The notes under the pieces: model-generated
The model's database searches: none
What the model saw: only the letters and a program-made list of their open reading frames with translations
Told to the model about the DNA's origin: nothing
Assembly: GCA_036744635.1 (NCBI GenBank)
Contig: DAIOHQ010000303.1
Location: 1 to 5,127 of the forward strand
Reading direction: 5' to 3'
DNA length: 5,127 nt
Source of the DNA: DAIOHQ01 sp036744635
GTDB lineage: Bacteria; Planctomycetota; Phycisphaerae; Tepidisphaerales; Tepidisphaeraceae
Shown here: positions 5,126 through 5,127 of the stretch, piece after piece
Layout of the letters: every line of letters begins with the position of its first letter
How positions within the stretch are numbered: the first letter of the stretch is position 1
Translations under genes and position numbers: made by a program

Positions 5126-5127
5126 TG
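5117..5127 (+). CDS. Possible start of a + strand gene cut by the window edge
   Basis: GTG at 5117 follows AGGAG (5105-5109) at a 7-base spacing, the typical arrangement for a translation start, but only three codons are visible. A gene here would be divergent from kdsB and would overlap the candidate minus-strand ORF at 4928-5125, so at most one of the two is likely to be right. Confidence 0.22.

Overview
The window looks like an ordinary GC-rich chromosomal segment from a Gram-negative bacterium, most likely of the PVC superphylum (Planctomycetota, perhaps Phycisphaerae, or Verrucomicrobiota). Three things point there. A CMP-KDO synthetase gene implies KDO-containing lipopolysaccharide. kdsB lies just upstream of pyrG, a linkage known from Chlamydia. 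Several dispersed palindromic repeats occur of the kind that give recurrent peptides such as STGVSPV/TGETPVLR in predicted proteins of those phyla. The taxonomic call is inference; there is no rRNA or marker gene here to settle it.

Layout, left to right. Bases 1-102 hold a small hairpin and no separate gene. A small four-helix membrane protein resembling DUF4149/TMEM205 proteins runs on the + strand (133-573). It converges on a minus-strand sugar phosphate isomerase/epimerase-like TIM-barrel gene (671-1522), and the 97-base gap between their stops is mostly filled by a dispersed palindromic repeat (590-653). The 256 bases upstream of the isomerase gene (1523-1778) carry a second, unrelated long inverted repeat (1557-1668), a possible weak promoter and a GC-rich tandem octamer. 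Next come three minus-strand genes that read as one operon, in transcription order kdsB (4749 to 3883), a 66-residue two-helix membrane protein (3752 to 3552) and pyrG, CTP synthase (3524 to 1779). A good sigma70-like promoter (4828-4800) stands before kdsB. The gap between kdsB and the small gene holds a third repeat family (3785-3847). The last ~200 bases are uncertain: a possible tiny membrane ORF on the minus strand and a possible gene start on the + strand at 5117.

How the genes work together: PyrG makes CTP from UTP and glutamine, and KdsB uses CTP to activate KDO as CMP-KDO for lipid A-core assembly. Co-transcription would link nucleotide supply to envelope synthesis. The role of the small membrane protein between them is unknown.

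The most notable observation is that a perfect 24-bp-arm palindromic repeat, related to the intergenic copy at 590-653, sits in frame inside kdsB and adds a roughly 20-30 residue loop to an otherwise intact enzyme. Second is a CTP synthase whose synthase domain departs from near-invariant motifs and which carries an N-terminal extension of about 30 residues. I found no CRISPR array, transposase, phage gene, tRNA or rRNA, and no convincing undescribed multi-gene system.
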